64,000 bases of DNA from assembly GCF_003951285.1 (NCBI RefSeq), contig NZ_RXFQ01000012.1, forward strand, positions 1-64,000, written 5' to 3'. The DNA comes from Variovorax beijingensis. GTDB taxonomy: Bacteria > Pseudomonadota > Gammaproteobacteria > Burkholderiales > Burkholderiaceae_C. Of this stretch, positions 16,858-24,413 are shown piece after piece. Both the position numbers and the translations under genes were made by a program. Numbering within the stretch: the stretch's first letter is position 1; every line of letters starts with the position of its first letter. A model generated the notes under the pieces. That model was not told where the DNA came from and ran no database searches. It saw only the letters and a list, made by a program, of their open reading frames with translations.

Positions 16858-18021
16858 TCAGAATGGCTCGAAGTCGAACTCGGATTCGTCAAGCAGTTGC
16901 CTCTGGCGCTTCAGCCAGCGCTTGGTCGCCGCCACATCGCCCAGCATGCGCATATCGCGTTGTTGCTCGCTCAACTCGGCTCGCCACTGGCGGCTCGTCT
17001 GCTCGAGCACCTCGCCGAGCTTGCGGGGGTTCATTCCCCAACCGGGTTCCAGGCCGAACTCCATGCGGAACCCCATCTCCACGTCGGCCACCTGCGACTT
17101 GAGTTCGGCCAACTGCTCGCCCAGCACCTTGTTGTAGTGCTTCAAGCGCTGGGCACCGGCGGTCGCGGCGTGGCTCGCATCGATCTGCTCGATCTCCAGT
17201 TGCAGCTCCAGCAGCGCGAGCAGGTCGTTGGCCGCATAGGCCTGGTTGACCCGTTGCATCAGCGCGGTCTTCTCTGCGCGTTGCCGCTCATCAGTCTCGC
17301 GATCCGGGTGCAAGGCGCTGGCAAGCTTGCGGTAGATCTCGCGCACCGAGTGGGTGGCCTGTTGCGCCTCGGCCTCGCGCCGCTGCCGCGCCGCGCTCTT
17401 GCGGCCGCGCGCCGACTTTGCCTCGCGCTCAGCTTCCTCGGCCGCCGCGCGGTCCTGCAAGCCTTGCTGCATGCGCGCGAACAGGTCCGCATCCGTATCG
17501 ATCCCTTCCTCGTCGCCCAGGTCCAGCCCGGTCATCGCCTCCGTCAGGCCCTTCATTGCCCGCATCATCTCGCGCTGCTCGGTGTCGAAGTCCACCTGCG
17601 CATGCTTGTCGAACAGTGCCTTCAGCGCTGCGTCCTCGCCGCGCGCGGCCAGCAGTTCCCCCGTCGCGTCGCACAGCAGCTCGCGCAACGTGCCGCGCTC
17701 CGCCTTGGTCCAGTTGCGCTGATCAATCAGCGCATCCAACGCAAACACCCATTGCCTGCGTCCCGCGATCAAGTCTGCCTGCAGCGGCCTGAGCACCTGT
17801 GCATGCGCTTGGCGATACGCCGCGATGTGCTCGTGCCACGCCGCCAGCGTCTGCCGCGCCTGTGCGATCTGCCGGATGAGGCTGTTGAACCGCTTTTGCG
17901 GCGGCGTCAATGCAGGCCCGGACTTGTGCAACGAGATTTGAAGGGCATCAGTGCGCGACACGGGCCAGCTCCAGCTCCAGCTTCGATGATGCCGCCATTG
18001 TCGTTCATGGCCCGGCCTCAA
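16858..18021 (-). CDS. J-domain (DnaJ-like) protein of accessory elements
   Basis: Up to 387 residues, strongly helical and charged. The J-domain is in the second half: VREIYRKLASALHPDRETDE with the HPD motif, then MQRVNQAYAANDLLALLELQ. Alanine-rich coiled coils flank it (AAEEAEREAKSARGRKSAAR). No Gly/Phe region, zinc finger or DnaJ C-terminal domain, so it is a type III J-protein that would stimulate an Hsp70 for a special client. Similar proteins occur in plasmids and islands; the client is unknown. The Trp-rich N-terminus (HHRSWSWSWPVSRTDALQIS) is atypical, and a GTG at VSRTDALQ may be the real start. Confidence 0.8.
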   Translation of the reverse strand: MRPGHERQWRHHRSWSWSWPVSRTDALQISLHKSGPALTPPQKRFNSLIRQIAQARQTLAAWHEHIAAYRQAHAQVLRPLQADLIAGRRQWVFALDALIDQRNWTKAERGTLRELLCDATGELLAARGEDAALKALFDKHAQVDFDTEQREMMRAMKGLTEAMTGLDLGDEEGIDTDADLFARMQQGLQDRAAAEEAEREAKSARGRKSAARQRREAEAQQATHSVREIYRKLASALHPDRETDERQRAEKTALMQRVNQAYAANDLLALLELQLEIEQIDASHAATAGAQRLKHYNKVLGEQLAELKSQVADVEMGFRMEFGLEPGWGMNPRKLGEVLEQTSRQWRAELSEQQRDMRMLGDVAATKRWLKRQRQLLDESEFDFEPF

Positions 18022-18254
18022 TGGCCGCCGGGCCGAACCCCCGCTTCAAAACCGCCTCCTCACCACCGAATAGAAGCGGATCTACACCGCCGCCAACACG
18101 TCTGAGCGGCGGTGCCGTTGCGCGCGACCGGCGGTCCGCGCGCAACTGTGCATGTTGACAGGCGACGTGCGATCGTCCCCGCACTAATCTTTGCCTCGGG
18201 TCGATCCGGTGGCGGGCAGCCCCGATCGCGTCGCTGGACTTCCGGAGGTTCCCG

Positions 18255-18851
18255 ATGCACATGCGCGTTCCGATTCGTTGTCTCCGAGCGGCCGGCGCGA
18301 TGGCCCTCACGATGGCCACACTCGCCTGTGCTTCGGATGCCACCGGGCCCGATCGGTCCGAGGGCTTCTCGGCCCTCGTGGCCCTGAGCGCGGCGCGGCT
18401 CGATCTATCCCGGCAAGTGGCGCTGACCAAATGGGACAGCCGCCAGCCGGTCGCGGATCCGCCGGGCGATCCGCGCGAGCAGGAAGTCGTTGCGGCGGCT
18501 GCGCAAGAGGCGGGCGCGCGCGGTTTGCCAGGAGAACTGGTGATCGCGTTCTTCACCGATCAGATCGAAGCGAGCAAACTCGTCCAGTTCGCGCTCATGG
18601 CCCGCTGGCGGCGCGAGGGAGGAGCGCCGGCGGAACCTCGCGCAGACCTGAGGAACGAGCTCCGTCCGGCGCTCGATCGGCTCCGCCCCCGGTTCATCGA
18701 CGAACTCGTCGCGACCCGGTCGCTGCGCGAGCGGCCGGATTGCCGCGAGCGGTTGACGCATGCGACCGCGCGGCACGTCGACGCGCATGGGCTGTCGCCG
18801 CTGTTCGCCATCGGGCTGGACCGCGGCCTGGCACGCGTGTGCGCCGAGTGA
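18255..18851 (+). CDS. Periplasmic chorismate mutase (gamma-class AroQ)
   Basis: 198 residues. A signal peptide ends near LACASDATG. The mature AroQ-gamma fold has LVALSAARLDLSRQVALTKW, DSRQPVADPPGDPREQEVVA, LPGELVIAFFTDQIEASKLV and QFALMARWRREG. It converts chorismate to prephenate outside the cytoplasm; exported mutases usually work with an exported cyclohexadienyl dehydratase. GGAGG lies 6 bases before ATG 18255. The last 80 codons and about 75 bases of downstream sequence are repeated, with a few percent difference, at 21404-21745. The gene was originally convergent with the ABC ATPase now at 21685. Confidence 0.88.
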   Translation: MHMRVPIRCLRAAGAMALTMATLACASDATGPDRSEGFSALVALSAARLDLSRQVALTKWDSRQPVADPPGDPREQEVVAAAAQEAGARGLPGELVIAFFTDQIEASKLVQFALMARWRREGGAPAEPRADLRNELRPALDRLRPRFIDELVATRSLRERPDCRERLTHATARHVDAHGLSPLFAIGLDRGLARVCAE

Positions 18852-18930
18852 ACGCACGAACTTCCGGCAAGGACCTCGGGTCAGAAGATCTTGCTGACAG
18901 GCCGCGGATCCGGCTGCGCCATGCCGAAGA
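18600..18930 (+). repeat. Left copy of a diverged ~330-bp direct repeat flanking a TA island
   Basis: This covers the 3' end of the chorismate mutase gene plus a degraded tail of the ABC ATPase (minus strand GFFGMAQPDPRPVSKIF, compare EFFGSCADPRIQRFLSKVF). The right copy is 21404-21745. Differences are spread through the copies, so they are not a fresh duplication. Confidence 0.75.
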
Positions 18931-18953
18931 AACCGGAAAGTGCCAGACAGGGT

Positions 18954-18975
18954 TTGCAGCACAACCGTGCTGCAA
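18954..18975. promoter_or_regulatory. Perfect inverted-repeat operator of the ribbon-helix-helix antitoxin
   Basis: TTGCAGCAC and its exact reverse complement GTGCTGCAA flank AACC, ending 22 bases before the antitoxin ATG. Ribbon-helix-helix antitoxins commonly bind such sites to repress their own operon. Confidence 0.6.
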
Positions 18976-18997
18976 TGTACGTACGAAAGGTTTGACC

Positions 18998-19282
18998 ATG
19001 TCGACAACCACCATTCGCCTGGACGACGCTCTCAAAGAGCGTATCCCCGCAGCTGCGGACTTGGCAGGAAGAACTGCCCATGCTTTCATCGTCGATGCCA
19101 TCGCTCGGACAGTCGAGCAAGTCGAAGCACAGGAAGAGCTGCATCGCATCGCCGAGAAGCGCTGGGCAAAGTTGCTGGCGACCGGGAGCTTCGTGCCTTG
19201 GGACGACGCGAAGAAATACCTTGCTGCTCGTGGGCGGGGCGAGGAACCCGTAAAGCCGCCCGCGCGAAAGCTCGAGCACTGA
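18998..19282 (+). CDS. Ribbon-helix-helix antitoxin (CopG/RelB-like)
   Basis: 94 residues. The N-terminal strand-helix-helix is MSTTTIRLDDALKERIPAAA, DLAGRTAHAFIVDAIARTVE. The C-terminal tail (RIAEKRWAKLLATGSFVPWD then DAKKYLAARGRGE) is of the type that wraps a ParE/RelE toxin. The normal partner gene follows 7 bases downstream but is broken (19290-19500). It therefore stands as an antitoxin without its toxin, possibly able to neutralise related toxins elsewhere. AAAGG precedes ATG 18998. Confidence 0.85.
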   Translation: MSTTTIRLDDALKERIPAAADLAGRTAHAFIVDAIARTVEQVEAQEELHRIAEKRWAKLLATGSFVPWDDAKKYLAARGRGEEPVKPPARKLEH

Positions 19283-19289
19283 TGGGCAG

Positions 19290-19500
19290 ATGACGCGGAT
19301 TGAAGTCGCCCCGGAAGCCTCGATGTCTTCGATCGACCCATTGATCGCCCTGCGATATCCAAGCGGTCGCGAGTCCCGCAGGCCAGGCGCGCGGCCGGTG
19401 CCTCCATGATCGAGGAATGCGACCAGAGCGAACGGCTCGTCTGCTGGTCAGTGGGCTCTCCCGCGGTATCCGCCGGTTGTGCGCACCGACACGACCCAGA
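19290..19500 (+). pseudogene. Decayed ParE/RelE-type toxin
   Basis: ATG 19290 opens MTRIEVAPEAS, a typical ParE start. The continuation is in the next frame (DVFDRPIDR, then RRAAGASMIEECDQ), and a later piece is in a third frame (LVSGLSRGIRRL, compare LVIGxxxGxRGYVALYR of the family). At least two frameshifts and a missing C-terminus make it inactive. Its position directly after the antitoxin supports the identification. Confidence 0.55.
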
Positions 19501-19597
19501 GCCCAGCTGTCGCGCCTTCAGGGGCTGGCGCAGACCCCCGGCATCCGTTGCATCTGCACGGGCCGGGACGGCCCGTGCAGAACGGCTAGCGCTTCAC

Positions 19598-19760
19598 CGC
19601 AAGTTCAGGGACGAGTGTCCGAACGAGCAAGCGTTCGAGACGCTGCGGCGGGCCAGGACGGTCGTCACACGCTCACGCCGGGAAGACAACGAAGTCAGGC
19701 CGCACAGCAGTTGCCAGCGAATGCTCCCAGCGAAGTTCGAACCCGTTCAGCAACCGCAGA
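19598..19760 (+). mobile_element. IS3-family transposase C-terminal scrap
   Basis: The frame reads KFRDECPNEQAFETLRRART, then REDNEVRPHSSCQRMLPAKF. This is the conserved end of IS3-family OrfB (FRDECLNEHWFETLxxAR...YNxxRPHSS...PxxF). Only about 55 codons remain, with no termini. It lies inside the TA island. Confidence 0.65.
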
Positions 19761-19933
19761 GATCGATCCGTCTTGCATCCCCGTGCTTCCGCGTGATGCT
19801 CTGCATCGCATGAGGGGTAGGTCAAGGAGGCCTTCTTTCCTTTCTGGGAGTTGCAGGAAATGCCGAAGTGCCGTTACTTCTCGCAGGTGTAAGTCGTTGA
19901 TTTGATTGGAATTTGTACTGAATTTTGCCGGAA

Positions 19934-19955
19934 GGTGCTAAAATTGCATAGCACC
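19934..19955. promoter_or_regulatory. Operator of the winged-helix/Fic operon
   Basis: GGTGCTA and TAGCACC flank AAATTGCA in a perfect inverted repeat. It overlaps a -10-like TAAAAT (19939-19944) and ends 3 bases before the ATG. A site here would block both RNA polymerase and ribosome access. AbiEi-type antitoxins are known to autorepress through inverted repeats. Confidence 0.55.
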
Positions 19956-19958
19956 ACC

Positions 19959-20645
19959 ATGAAACTTGTCGACCGCATGCGTTTGTCAATTCGGCGTCGA
20001 GCCGGCCATGTCGTATTGCGCAGCGAACTTGCCGGTTTGGGCAGTGCGTCGCAGGTGTCCGACGCGCTCAGGACCTTGCAGCGCGATGGCGACCTGGTCC
20101 GTCTGGGCTCGGGTGTTTACGCCAAAGCCCGGCGGGACGCCCAGACTCGGACGGTGCGGCCGGCGGCGGATTTTCAGACCCTCGCTCGTGAGGCTGCTGC
20201 CAAGCTTCACATGACCCCTGGTTCGGCGGCCTCAGGCCACAACGCGCCGATCGCCAGGAGCAACAACGGCAACATCGTTCTGGACACCGGGCACCGGCGC
20301 CTTTCGCGCAAGCTGGCGCTCGGCGAGCGCAGGGTGTCCTACATCAACGACCGCACGCGCGCAAAGGTTGCGCCTGCGTCGGATCGCAGGCTGGTCATTC
20401 CTGCGACGAACGTGGCTGAATTCGTGCGCGATCTTGCAAGTCGACATCAGGTGAGCTACAGCCCGACGATGTCAGATCAGTGGGCCGAGACTGTCACAAA
20501 GCTCGCGGGAGATCCGGTCCGTACTGGCCCTGTGCAGGACCTGCTGGTCGCGCTCCAACGTGCGGGCAAGCTGTCGACTGCGCAGATGACCACGCTGCTG
20601 GTCAACTACCTGCGCGAGCGCAAGCAACGTGTTCGATCCATTTAA
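19959..20645 (+). CDS. AbiEi/DUF6088-like winged-helix regulator, putative antitoxin for the Fic protein
   Basis: 228 residues. The N-terminal winged helix (MKLVDRMRLSIRRRAGHVVL, RSELAGLGSASQVSDALRTL, QRDGDLVRLGSGVYAKA) matches the AbiEi-type antitoxin N-terminus and DUF6088 proteins. The middle (NGNIVLDTGHRRLSRKLALG) is the AbiEi-like wing that reads the partner. AbiEi normally pairs with the nucleotidyltransferase AbiEii; here it overlaps a Fic gene by 17 bases. It probably represses the operon through the inverted repeat just upstream. Translational coupling by the overlap would keep the two proteins in proportion. Confidence 0.65.
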   Translation: MKLVDRMRLSIRRRAGHVVLRSELAGLGSASQVSDALRTLQRDGDLVRLGSGVYAKARRDAQTRTVRPAADFQTLAREAAAKLHMTPGSAASGHNAPIARSNNGNIVLDTGHRRLSRKLALGERRVSYINDRTRAKVAPASDRRLVIPATNVAEFVRDLASRHQVSYSPTMSDQWAETVTKLAGDPVRTGPVQDLLVALQRAGKLSTAQMTTLLVNYLRERKQRVRSI

Positions 20646-21372
20646 GGATTTCGAACAGGCGGGTTACCTGCGCAACCGCTACGGGGAGAAGGATTTACAG
20701 ATCGTTCAGGAGTTGGAGCATCAGCTGTTTCGTGCGGGTCTGGACCAAGCCATCGCCCATTTGGCCAAGCGCAGGCGCCTGGGTTACGACGACTTTCTCG
20801 CAGTCCATCGAATTTTGTTCTCGGCGTTCTACCCCTGGGCCGGACAAGATCGGGCGGCTACGGCCCCCGACATCGCGGTGACGAAAGCCGGGACTTGGTT
20901 CAGTCACCCGGCCGATGCGCGGCGCGCCGTGGAGGAGGGCCTTCGCATCGCGCGCGACAAGCGTCAGTTCCGCCAACGCTCGGGCGAGGTGATGGGGCTG
21001 TTCGCCTACGGCCACCCTTTCTTGGATGGCAATGGGCGGACGATGTTGGTGGTGCACAGCGAACTGTGCCACCGGGCTGGTTTCAGCATCGAATGGCATC
21101 GCACCCGCAAGACGGATTGCCTCGAAGCACTGAGCGCCGAGATTGCTTCGCCTGGCAAGGGCATCCTGGATGACTACCTGGAACCGTTCGTGGGTGTTCA
21201 CCAAGAGCGGCCATTGTGGGGAGGAGTGATCGACACGTTGTCGGGGCTCGATGGTCAGGGCCCCGAGGACACGATCGCTGGCGAACACAGCGACGCTGAG
21301 GTCGCGCGACAGTACCGGGACTTCGAGCGCCAGCGGGGCTACAGCGTCGAGCCGGACGATGGGGGTCCGTGA
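20629..21372 (+). CDS. Fic/Doc-family AMPylase-like toxin
   Basis: 247 residues from a GTG. The Fic core has LGYDDFLAVHRILFSAFYPW, AGQDR and the active site GHPFLDGNGRTMLVVHSELC (HPFxxGNGR intact, His129). Fic proteins transfer AMP or related groups to target proteins. Anti-Fic inhibition uses an S/TxxxE(G/N) helix; no clear match is present in the protein, so control is expected from a partner. The upstream winged-helix gene overlaps the start. The C-terminal 60 residues (from PLWGGVIDTLSGLDGQ) are of unknown role. The island containing it is flanked by direct repeats. Confidence 0.88.
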   Translation: MFDPFKDFEQAGYLRNRYGEKDLQIVQELEHQLFRAGLDQAIAHLAKRRRLGYDDFLAVHRILFSAFYPWAGQDRAATAPDIAVTKAGTWFSHPADARRAVEEGLRIARDKRQFRQRSGEVMGLFAYGHPFLDGNGRTMLVVHSELCHRAGFSIEWHRTRKTDCLEALSAEIASPGKGILDDYLEPFVGVHQERPLWGGVIDTLSGLDGQGPEDTIAGEHSDAEVARQYRDFERQRGYSVEPDDGGP

Positions 21373-21403
21373 GCGCCAGTTGAGCCGGCGAAATCCGCTC
21401 GTG

Positions 21404-21745
21404 GTTCGCTGGCGGCGCGAGGGAAGGGGGCCGGCCGGACCTCGCGCAGACCTGAGGAACGAGCTCCGTCCGGCGCTCGATCGGCTCCGCCCCCGGTTCA
21501 TCGACGAACTCGTCGCGACCCGGTCGCTGCGCGAGCGGCCGGATTGCCGCGAGCGGTTGACGCATGCGACCGCGCGGCACGTTGACTCGCATGGGCTGTC
21601 GCCGCTGTTCGCCATCGGGCTGGACCACGGCCTGGCACGCGTGTGCGCCGAGTGAACGCACGAACTTCGAGCAAGGACCTCGGGTCAGAAGACCTTGCTG
21701 AGGAATCGCTGGATCCGCGGGTCCGCGCAGCTGCCGAAGAACTCG
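21404..21745 (+). repeat. Right copy of the direct repeat flanking the TA island
   Basis: This repeats the final 80 codons of the chorismate mutase (RADLRNELRPALDRLRPRFI onward) and then runs into the intact 3' end of the ABC ATPase. Compared with 18600-18930 it has scattered substitutions (for example D to H and A to S changes). It marks the original gene border before the island arrived. Confidence 0.75.
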
Positions 21746-22437
21746 CCGGTCGGCGCGGCCTGCACGATGCGCCCGCCGTCCATGAACGCGACCTTGTCGG
21801 CGACCGCCCGCGCGAAGCCCATTTCGTGGGTGATGCAGATCATCGTCATGCCGTCGCGCGCCAGCAGGATCATGGTCTCGAGCACTTCCTTGACCATCTC
21901 CGGATCGAGTGCAGACGTGGCCTCATCGAACAGCATGACAGAAGGATTCAGGCAGAGTGCCCGCGCGATGGCGACGCGCTGCTGCTGGCCGCCCGAGAGC
22001 TGAGCCGGATAGGCCGACGCCTTCTCGGCGAGCCGGACCTTGTCGAGGTACGCGAGTGCGGTCTGTCGCGCCTCCTGCCGGGAGCGGCGCCGGACCCAGC
22101 GCTGCGCCAAGGTGCAGTTCTCTAGCACGGTGAGGTGCGGAAACAGGTTGAACTGCTGGAACACCATGCCGATGTTGGCCCGTACCAGATCGGCATGGCG
22201 CATGCGCGGCGAGACTGCGACGCCGTTGACCGTCACGGTGCCGCTTGCGTAGCTCTCGAGTCCGCTGATGCACCGCGCGAGCGTCGATTTTCCTGAACCC
22301 GAGGGGCCGCACACGACCACGCGCTCACCGGCCGCGACGCTCAGATGAACGTCGCTGAGCACCTGTTGTGCGTGGAAATGCTTGGACAGCCCCGCGACCG
22401 AGACCATCGGGTCGAGAGAGGAGATGGCCGTGCCCAT
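21685..22437 (-). CDS. Polar amino-acid ABC transporter ATPase
   Basis: 250 residues. Walker A GPSGSGKST, Q-loop VFQQFNLFPHLTVLEN, signature LSGGQQQRVAIARA, Walker B VMLFDEATSALDPE and the H-loop THEMGFARAVAD are all intact and of the HisP/GlnQ type. It energises the two permeases encoded upstream (23042, 23727). The last gene of a five-gene minus-strand operon, it starts 2 bases after the stop of the prephenate-dehydratase-like gene. Its 3' end is part of the repeat around the TA island. Confidence 0.92.
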   Translation of the reverse strand: MGTAISSLDPMVSVAGLSKHFHAQQVLSDVHLSVAAGERVVVCGPSGSGKSTLARCISGLESYASGTVTVNGVAVSPRMRHADLVRANIGMVFQQFNLFPHLTVLENCTLAQRWVRRRSRQEARQTALAYLDKVRLAEKASAYPAQLSGGQQQRVAIARALCLNPSVMLFDEATSALDPEMVKEVLETMILLARDGMTMICITHEMGFARAVADKVAFMDGGRIVQAAPTGEFFGSCADPRIQRFLSKVF

Positions 22438-22439
22438 GC

Positions 22440-23027
22440 TCAGGCTCCCCGCCGATAGAGAAGGGCGGCGGGGCTGTCGCGCCAGGCGCTCAGGCCCCCT
22501 GTGCTCACGCGGGTGCGCCCATAGACCATCCAGGCATCGTCGACCGTGCCGATGAACTGCCTCACATGCAGGAGCTCGGGGTGTTTTTCGGCGGCCCAGG
22601 CATAGCCGAGGCCGACCGCGTACTTCCCGTCGCTCACGCCCTGGGTGACCTCGGCGACGGTCTCCACGAATTCGATCTGCGGCCACTGGCGGCGGTCGAT
22701 GTACGGCAGGGTCGGGCGCATGACCGCAAGGGACGCGGGTTGCGCGGCGTCGTGGCGCTGGAGGATCGCCAGATCCTGGCTCGGCGAGATGAAGGTGTCG
22801 ATCAGGTGGAGGCCGACGAAGTACTTCGCGACCGTCGACACAGCGGCGGGATGCACCGCGCACTGGATCATGAAATCGGCCTCGCCCTGCAGCACGGCAT
22901 CGGCGCCGCGCTCGAAGTCGGAGACCAGGTCCAGGATCGCGGTGTCGCGAAGGCCGTGGAAGTCGAGGTAGCGGCGGGACACGAATTCGTGGTTACTGCC
23001 TGCCGGGCCCAGGGTGAGGAATCTCAT
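22440..23027 (-). CDS. Prephenate-dehydratase-like protein without an ACT domain
   Basis: 195 residues. The start MRFLTLGPAGSNHEFVSRRY and the two-lobed periplasmic-binding-type fold (ILDLVSDFERGADAVLQGEA, FISPSQDLAILQ, GVSDGKYAVGLGYAWAAEKH) resemble the catalytic half of prephenate dehydratase and the BacA-type decarboxylases. The key TRF motif near the end reads TRV in VYGRTRVSTGG, and no ACT regulatory domain follows, so catalysis is uncertain. It has no signal peptide. It lies inside the ABC operon (14 bases after the permease, 2 before the ATPase), while an exported chorismate mutase lies 2.8 kb away. A role with prephenate or an aromatic amino acid is inferred. Confidence 0.65.
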   Translation of the reverse strand: MRFLTLGPAGSNHEFVSRRYLDFHGLRDTAILDLVSDFERGADAVLQGEADFMIQCAVHPAAVSTVAKYFVGLHLIDTFISPSQDLAILQRHDAAQPASLAVMRPTLPYIDRRQWPQIEFVETVAEVTQGVSDGKYAVGLGYAWAAEKHPELLHVRQFIGTVDDAWMVYGRTRVSTGGLSAWRDSPAALLYRRGA

Positions 23028-23041
23028 GCGTTTGCTTGGGT

Positions 23042-23722
23042 TCAGTGTGGACGATTCAACGAGGCCTCGAGCGCGCGGACGCCGCGCAGCAGGACGTAGT
23101 TGATGGCGAGATAGACGAGGCCTGCGCCGAGAAAGATTTCGTAAGGCGCGTAGGTCTCGGCGGTGAGCAGCCGGGCGCTGCCCGTGAGCTCGAGCAGGGT
23201 GACGGTGCTGGCGAGCGACGTCGCCTTGCAGGTCAGGATGATCTCGTTGCCGAAGGCCGGCAGCGCCGTGCGCACCGCGAGCGGCAGGTCGATCAGGCCA
23301 AAGGCCTGGACGCGGCCGAGCCCGAGGACGCGGGCGGCCTCGCGCGTCCCCCGCGGGATCGCGGCCAGTGCGGCGCCCAGTGTCTTGCCGGTGTAGGCGG
23401 CCGAGTTCAGTCCCAGGGCGATCACCACGCACCAGTAGGGATCGCGCAGCACGGGCCACAGCACGGAATGCCGGATCACGTCGAACTGGCCCGCCCCGTA
23501 GTAGAGCAGGAACAGCTGGACCAGCGCCGGGGTCCCGCGAAAGAAGAGCACGTAGGCATGGGCCGCCGCGCGCAGTCCGGCGGCCCGCGCGTTCCTGCCG
23601 AGGGCGACGGGGATCGACAAGGTCGTGCCCAGGAGGATGACCCAGGCGGTGAGCTCGAGCGTGAGCCAGGCGCCCTCGACCAGCGCGGGCAGCACGGACC
23701 ACAGAAGGGTGATGTCGAACAT
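23042..23722 (-). CDS. Polar amino-acid ABC transporter permease (HisM-like)
   Basis: 226 residues with five predicted membrane helices. The EAA loop that docks the ATPase is GTREAARVLGLGRVQAFGLI then DLPLAVRTALPAFGNEIILT. The start (MFDITLLWSVLPALVEGAWL) and the RGTPALVQLFLLYYG segment are typical of the His/Glu/Gln/Arg/opine permease family. It pairs with the second permease 4 bases upstream. Confidence 0.9.
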   Translation of the reverse strand: MFDITLLWSVLPALVEGAWLTLELTAWVILLGTTLSIPVALGRNARAAGLRAAAHAYVLFFRGTPALVQLFLLYYGAGQFDVIRHSVLWPVLRDPYWCVVIALGLNSAAYTGKTLGAALAAIPRGTREAARVLGLGRVQAFGLIDLPLAVRTALPAFGNEIILTCKATSLASTVTLLELTGSARLLTAETYAPYEIFLGAGLVYLAINYVLLRGVRALEASLNRPH

Positions 23723-23726
23723 GGGG

Positions 23727-24398
23727 TCAGGCCGCCAGCGGGCGCGCGGCGCGGCGCTCCGCCCACTCGAGGCACAGCGTGGCGAAGCCGGTCAGCGCAA
23801 GATAGATGCAGGCGGCGGCAAGGTACATCGTGAACGGCTCGCGCGTCGCGCCGGAGGCCTCCGCGGCCTTGCGCATGAGTTCGTCGCACCCGACGATGGA
23901 GACGATCGATGTCTGCTTGAGCAGAACGATCGACTGGTTGCCGAACGGGGCGAGCGCGAAGCGGGCCGCCTGCGGCAGCACGACGGTCCACAGCGCCTGG
24001 GCGCGCGACAGTCCGAGCGTCCCCGCGGCCTCGCGCTGGGTTTTCGGGACCGACAGCAGTGCGCCCCGCGCGATCTCGGCGGCATAGGCGCCGAACGAGA
24101 GCGCCAGCGCGGCCACGCCGGCGAGAAAGGTGTCGATCTCGACATAGCGGCCGGTGAGCGCGGCAAGCGTGAGCGAGCCGCCAAAGAAGACGGCGAAGAC
24201 GATCAGCAGGTCGGGAATGCCCCGGACCACCGCGGCATAGCCGTCGCCGACGGCCCGCAGAATGCGGTGGCCCGAGAGCTGCAGGCCGCAGACGGCTGCG
24301 CCGAGCAGCGTGCCGAGCACCAGCGCGGCGGCCGCGAGCTGCAGCGTCGCGAGCGCACCCAGGAGCAACTGCCCGCCAAAACCATGGAGGATGTTCAT
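23727..24398 (-). CDS. Polar amino-acid ABC transporter permease (HisQ-like)
   Basis: 223 residues, five predicted membrane helices, with RGIPDLLIVFAVFFGG near the second helix and the EAA loop TQREAAGTLGLSRAQALWTV, VLPQAARFALAPFGNQSIVL. It forms the heterodimeric channel with the 23042 permease. It starts 15 bases after the binding-protein gene stop. The operon order is binding protein, HisQ-like, HisM-like, prephenate-dehydratase-like, ATPase. Confidence 0.9.
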   Translation of the reverse strand: MNILHGFGGQLLLGALATLQLAAAALVLGTLLGAAVCGLQLSGHRILRAVGDGYAAVVRGIPDLLIVFAVFFGGSLTLAALTGRYVEIDTFLAGVAALALSFGAYAAEIARGALLSVPKTQREAAGTLGLSRAQALWTVVLPQAARFALAPFGNQSIVLLKQTSIVSIVGCDELMRKAAEASGATREPFTMYLAAACIYLALTGFATLCLEWAERRAARPLAA

Positions 24399-24413
24399 CG
24401 GGGGTCGCGGCGC

